Below, piece after piece: positions 18,894 through 22,348 of a DNA stretch of 22,348 nt; positions within the stretch are counted from its first letter, which is position 1, and each line of letters begins with the position of its first letter. The stretch is from NCBI GenBank assembly GCA_900660155.1, contig CABFPE010001149.1, positions 1-22,348 on the forward strand, written 5' to 3'. Below the pieces are notes generated by a model that was not told the DNA's origin, did not search any database, and saw only the letters and a program-made list of their open reading frames with translations. The position numbers and the translations under genes are program-made. Source of the stretch: Hofstenia miamia (lineage: Eukaryota > Xenacoelomorpha > Acoela > Hofsteniidae).

Positions 18894-19198
18894 GTAAGAA
18901 GCAATTTTTTTACCTCCCAGCAGATGCAATAAAAGTGTACTAACTTATACTAAACTTTTTATTTTGAGTATTTTTATAATGTTATTTATTATTTATTATT
19001 ATAAAAATACAATTTGTTAATATTGATTAAAGTAGGTCATTTATAAATTGGTGTACAGATTATTACGGCTTTCTGAACTTCAGTTAGTTCATAACTTTTT
19101 ATAAGTAAGATATTTCGAAGATACTACATTTTTGTTGTTTGCTATTAGTATCATCAATTTCCAGGGCTACTAAATGTTTTCCTAACTCAAATATATAG

Positions 19199-19414
19199 AT
19201 TTGGATAAAACCGAAGTGGGCATATCAAATGTCCGACCAATGGCTCTATAAAACGCATTTTATTGGGAAACACATCGAGAGTGGAAAGATCCGTGTCACT
19301 TGTTTGTACAATTACTTTCTTAGTGAGCTTTGTTATGCTCCATTGGATGAATTGGAAAATGCGAAACCATTCAAACTAGCGATCTTCACAGTTGACAAAG
19401 TCACTCGCTCACGG
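19199..19414 (+). CDS. C5orf22/UPF0489 homologue, exon 2
   Basis: The acceptor ATATATAG (AG 19197-19198) has a good branch-point-like CTAAC about 15 bases upstream. The exon begins in phase 0 with IWIKPKWAYQM, matching the human IWFHP-WAQQ region, then GKIRVTCLYNYFLSE and LENAKPFKLAIFTVDK (human LENQKPLQLDVIMVKP). The donor is CGG|GTAATT, phase 0. Phases agree with exons 1 and 3, so the three join without a frame change. The long low-complexity insert that the human protein has after this point is absent. Confidence 0.9.
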
Positions 19415-19907
19415 GTAATTTTATTATATACATTCTATTCTGTTAATTTTTTTTAAAGAATGATATTTTATATTTTTTAAGCAATGTCAAACTTAATTTT
19501 TTCTCTTTTATAGATAAAGTGTCTTTGTTTCTACACTTCTGTTGATAGTCTTATAAGATGTTTACTCAAATTATGACTTAAACTTTCTTAAAATTTATTT
19601 TTTTGATTTATTTAACGATGAAAATTTGTAGTTATTCACTTAAATATAGTTTAATGAGTAAGGCATTAAACAAAACGCGCTCATTGAAGTGCCAAATTAA
19701 TTATTGTTTCTTAGAAAATAACATTGTAGTCAATTTATTTTGATGAAAACCTGCTGTCTAGAATGTTTTTGCAGCATTTAGTTTATTATACTACGTTGCT
19801 TTCTCATCAATTTCAAATATGCGAGATATTTTATGTATTAATGTTGGTCTTATCTTATATATATATATATTCATTTTTAGCATAGACGCTATGAAAAGGA
19901 TAGACCG

Positions 19908-19933
19908 GTTTCGTTTATATAAAACATCATCAG
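19908..19933 (-). ncRNA. Hammerhead-ribozyme-like core, left arm
   Basis: The minus strand reads CTGATGA (19933-19927), then TGTTTTATATAAAC forming a GUUU/AAAC hairpin, then GAAAC (19912-19908). CUGAUGA-stem II-GAAA is the conserved hammerhead core, and such ribozymes are known from Penelope-like terminal repeats. One extra U sits between CUGAUGA and stem II. A clear stem III partner with a cleavage triplet upstream is not obvious, so activity is uncertain. Confidence 0.45.
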
Positions 19934-20005
19934 TACAAATATGCGGTAAAAAACTAAATATATTTACAATAGACTACACTTTATATATTTTAATATTGCA
20001 TGCTC

Positions 20006-20259
20006 TTAAAATAAGTTCAATGATATCATGCTTAGTTGTTTATTCAATAATTGATCTTTGTTTGATTGTTTAATTATTAATGCTTCTCCTATTTTATGAT
20101 GTTCTCATCTTAGTCGGATGTAAAAATTTTCTTCTCTTAGTTGATGTTTGTGCATAAAAATTTCAGATTTTAGGTGCCCATTCATATGTTCCTTAATTCT
20201 TGTACCCAGATGTCGCTTTGTTTCCCCGACGTATGATTTTTCACAAACAAAGATCAATT
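20006..20259 (-). pseudogene. Penelope-like GIY-YIG endonuclease C-terminus
   Basis: The minus strand encodes FVCEKSYVGETKRHLGTRIK, then EHMNGHLKSEIFMHKH, FYIRLR, a TGA, EHHKIGEALIIKQ and finally LLNKQLSMISLNLF before a TAA at 20006-20008. This is the GIY-YIG nuclease layout of Penelope-like elements: Y-GET-R-L--R-KEH, a -H--H/F-I region, then the E-LI---LN terminus. The reverse transcriptase part is missing, as are residues before the second Tyr. The reading frame crosses from the centre into the left arm, confirming that the left arm is the true 3' end. Confidence 0.75.
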
Positions 20260-20370
20260 ATTGAATAAACAACTAAGCATGATCATTCAACTTATTTTAA
20301 GAGCATGCAATATTAAAATATATAGTGTAGTCTATTGTAAATATATTTAGTTTTTTACCGCATATTTGTA

Positions 20371-20396
20371 CTGATGATGTTTTATATAAACGAAAC
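20371..20396 (+). ncRNA. Hammerhead-ribozyme-like core, right arm
   Basis: Same motif as in the left arm, now on the plus strand because the arm is inverted: CTGATGA (20371-20377), the GUUU/AAAC hairpin, then GAAAC (20392-20396) and CGGTC. The core is unchanged between arms while neighbouring bases differ. The same caveats apply (extra U, no defined stem III). Confidence 0.45.
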
Positions 20397-20464
20397 CGGT
20401 CTATCATTTTCATAGCGTCTATATGCTAAAAATGAATATGAAGAAGCTCAGTATAATCACTTCG

Positions 20465-20466
<2 letters not shown>

Positions 20467-20502
<36 letters not shown>
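20467..20502. repeat. (AT)n microsatellite
   Basis: A perfect AT run inside intron 2, close to the right end of the Penelope-like fragment. Confidence 0.9.
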
Positions 20503-20504
<2 letters not shown>

Positions 20505-21618
20505 TTGACCATATATCTAAGACACGTTTCCAAATATGAGGTAGTTGCAAGCAATTCACATAAACTAAGGTCATTGGCTGATCATAGTTCAACTTTTCAC
20601 ACGAAAAAAACGGAATCAAGAGCATTTTTCACAAGGCTATTGATATTAAGGAGAGAATCGGTTCTAATCTGGGCTGTTTGTTGGCATTCACAAATAATAT
20701 CGAAGTTCAACCTTTGATCCCGTTCATGTCGGGCCCAACGGCCAGTCTCAATCGCTAAGTTACGGGTAATCGTCTAGTTTTTAACACTTTGATCTGATGC
20801 AGTTCGTGCACCGACGGATAAATTGCTCAGTTTGGGATTATGATCCCAGTAGGTGACAACTTTAGTACGATTCATGCAATAAAGTTCCCATCTGATTGAG
20901 TTGTATTGTATAAGTAGCGTGCACATGGTGTATTAGTGTTAAGAGGGAGGTTATAAGCGAACATGAAATTGTCATTGGGTGTACCCCTACTAAATTTAAT
21001 GGATTTTTGTAGAATATGAACTGAAGATCTTTAACGTATTTTATAGACGCTAAACATCATTTGACAAGACAAAGGTCATTTAAAGTCGCAGGATTTGGTC
21101 ATTTGCAGAATGTTTCCACGTAGCACCTAGATAGATATAAAAGTCACTTAGCCCACCAGCTATATTATTTGCCACCAAGTCTCTATGATCAAGTTCATTT
21201 CCATTCACAACTAAGAACTTTGTTGATGTTTCGAGCAATATATTGTTTACGTATACCATGTCTGTGGTCGGGGTTACTCTACCTGTCAACAGACTGAAGA
21301 GTGCGTGTCAACAGATCAAAATCCGGAACTGCCCTTAGAAGTGTACCGCTAAGGCCGGTTTAATCATGCTTGACCCCTGGCGACCCCTGTCACGCAGAGT
21401 GCTGATCTGTGTTGAGTCNCCGCAAAGCGACGCGCCCGTCAAGTATTAGCTCAGCGCCTCCCTTAATGGGAGGTTATGAAGATAAACTGTTTAAAAAATT
21501 GAATAAGGAAGTTTCGAATAGGTTCCGTCGTTTTGGTATTAATTATATTCAAATTTAATTAAATTATAAGGGAATTTTGCATTAACTTTCATAATGCAGC
21601 GTTCATGATGTTTTTTAG

Positions 21619-21778
21619 ATGATGCCTTTATTGGAGGAGTCGCCTAATTATATTGTGGATTTTGATTTGGATTTCTTTTCTACTCGAAATCCTTTCAAAT
21701 CGATTATCGCTCCAGAGCATTTGGAAATTCTCAGGGAATTGTTCACTTTTACTCCCCCAACCTCATTAGATCCGAATG
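21619..21778 (+). CDS. C5orf22/UPF0489 homologue, exon 3
   Basis: The acceptor is TTTTTTAG. The exon starts in phase 0 with MMPLLEESPNYIVDFDLDFF and continues STRNPFKSIIAPEHLEILRE, matching human VLDIDLDFFSVKNPF---. The acidic DFDLDFF motif is the most conserved part of the family and a candidate metal or active site. The exon ends AATG|GTAACA, leaving one base of a split Gly codon. The alternative of reading through gives a stop 45 bases later, so splicing here is preferred. Confidence 0.88.
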
Positions 21779-21830
21779 GTAACAATTTTAAGGTTTTCCA
21801 CCAAATGCTTTATCAGAAATACTAATTTAG
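21779..21830 (+). other. 52-bp intron 3 of the C5orf22-like gene
   Basis: GTAACA...AATTTAG. Removing it joins the codon G|GC and restores the family-like reading NGIKNCIENRNEQLRALKEA. The unspliced frame hits TAA at 21823. The length is near the lower limit for insects, and the best branch-like TACTAAT is very close to the acceptor. Confidence 0.7.
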
Positions 21831-22054
21831 GCATCAAAAATTGTATTGAAAATCGGAATGAACAATTAAGGGCATTGAAAGAAGCGCTAATTGGAAGTGG
21901 ATGTCTTGATAACATCTTAGGTGACAGGCTGCGGCCTTTACTAGCTGCTGGTTACGATCGAATCACATTATTTGATGCTGGATCTACGTTTGATGATAGT
22001 GAGTTACCACATCATCTTGCTTCAGCCAACGAAATACAGCAAATGTTTCTAGAG
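21831..22054 (+). CDS. C5orf22/UPF0489 homologue, exon 4 (gene continues beyond window)
   Basis: Starts with the last two bases of the split Gly codon. Encodes IKNCIENRNEQLRALKEALI, then LRPLLAAGYDRITLFDAG and DDSELPHHLASANEIQQMFL, matching human [20 protein letters not shown]. It ends GAG|GTATTT in phase 0. The C-terminal exon, expected to hold the family's ARSSLDDY-like region, is not in the window. No sign of decay. Confidence 0.87.
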
Positions 22055-22290
22055 GTATTTCGCAATACAATTTTCATAAAGTTGTAGAGCGACTTTTTGT
22101 ACTTTTTATGTTGAACCTAGGAATACAATGTGCAAATTAATACGCTCACTGCTTAAGATATTCAATCAAATGCAAACCGAATTAGAAGTAAATTTGCTAT
22201 ATTTAGCAATTAATGTTTATTCTGAAAATCATGTGAGCATTTCTAAGAAGTCACAAAATGAAATAATACATTAATTAATTGTGTGCATAC

Positions 22291-22325
<35 letters not shown>

Positions 22326-22348
22326 TTATTTATTTATTTATATATATG
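22055..22348 (+). other. Start of intron 4, ending in (AT)n and (TTTA)n
   Basis: Intron sequence after donor GTATTT. From about 22293 it is an AT dinucleotide run followed by TTTA repeats up to the window edge. No further exon is seen. Confidence 0.75.

Larger units (their letters stand above)
19867..20439 (-). mobile_element. Penelope-like element fragment with inverted arms
   Basis: Arms 19867-20064 and 20244-20439 are near-perfect reverse complements (about 197 bp), enclosing a 179-bp centre. Read on the minus strand, the centre plus the left arm encode the end of a Penelope-like ORF and its 3' UTR. Both arms contain CTGATGATG...AAACGAAACCGG, a hammerhead-like motif typical of Penelope terminal repeats. 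Penelope elements often end up with a partial inverted terminal copy at their 5' side, which explains the palindrome. Confidence 0.75.
19415..21618 (+). other. Large intron 2 of the C5orf22-like gene
   Basis: 2.2 kb from donor GTAATT to acceptor TTTTTTAG. It holds a Penelope-like fragment (19867-20439) and an (AT)n tract. The rest (19415-19866 and 20503-21618) is unique-looking sequence with no gene. Part of it (about 20710-20830 and 21300-21440) is less A/T-rich than the surroundings. Confidence 0.8.

Noticed and set aside
1..22348. CRISPR arrays, operons or bacterial RNA genes
   Set aside because: No regularly spaced repeats, Shine-Dalgarno-led gene clusters or rRNA/tRNA sequences are visible; the content is eukaryotic.

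Overview
This is a stretch of AT-rich animal nuclear DNA, most likely from an insect or other arthropod. The evidence is spliced exons of a conserved animal gene, GT-AG introns, and a dense mix of transposon relics (mariner, Ty3/gypsy, a LINE tail, a Penelope-like element, a foldback MITE and an LTR-flanked element). No bacterial gene organisation is visible. A hemipteran host is possible but unproven. A single undetermined base lies at 21419.

Layout. (1) 1-3763 is AT-rich and non-coding except for a decayed mariner transposase on the minus strand (about 951-1660). (2) 3764-9487 is an LTR-flanked element read on the minus strand. Its two ~925-bp repeats have 5'-TGTAGA...TCTACA-3' termini, each with a minus-strand TATAAA and AATAAA, and a G-rich polypurine tract adjoins the 3' LTR. 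The interior carries no reverse transcriptase, protease or integrase that I can see. Instead one frame of about 1000 codons runs, without indels, to just before the polypurine tract; it is interrupted by seven stops, six of them TGA. A Ser/Pro/Arg-rich reading frame precedes it in the -1 relationship. (3) 9488-12950 has no gene. It holds a 374-bp foldback MITE with a perfect 9-bp target-site duplication, a related solo terminal repeat and a diverged direct repeat. (4) 12989-13780 (minus) is a broken gene for an unrecognised Cys-containing protein. (5) 14430-16740 (plus) is a degenerate Ty3/gypsy retrotransposon, followed at about 16937-17330 by a second mariner relic. (6) 18026-18346 is a LINE 3' end sandwiched between two (ATT)n tracts. 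(7) 18642 to past the window end is the host gene homologous to human C5orf22 (UPF0489 family). Four exons are visible, and its large second intron contains a Penelope-like fragment with ~197-bp inverted arms carrying a hammerhead-ribozyme-like motif.

Only the C5orf22-like gene looks intact. Everything else is mobile or formerly mobile DNA at different stages of decay. Several decayed frames carry TGA, in two cases exactly where a conserved Trp is expected. Host exons use TGG normally, so this reflects mutation and not a changed genetic code. The most unusual object is the LTR element carrying a long, unidentified, non-pol protein.
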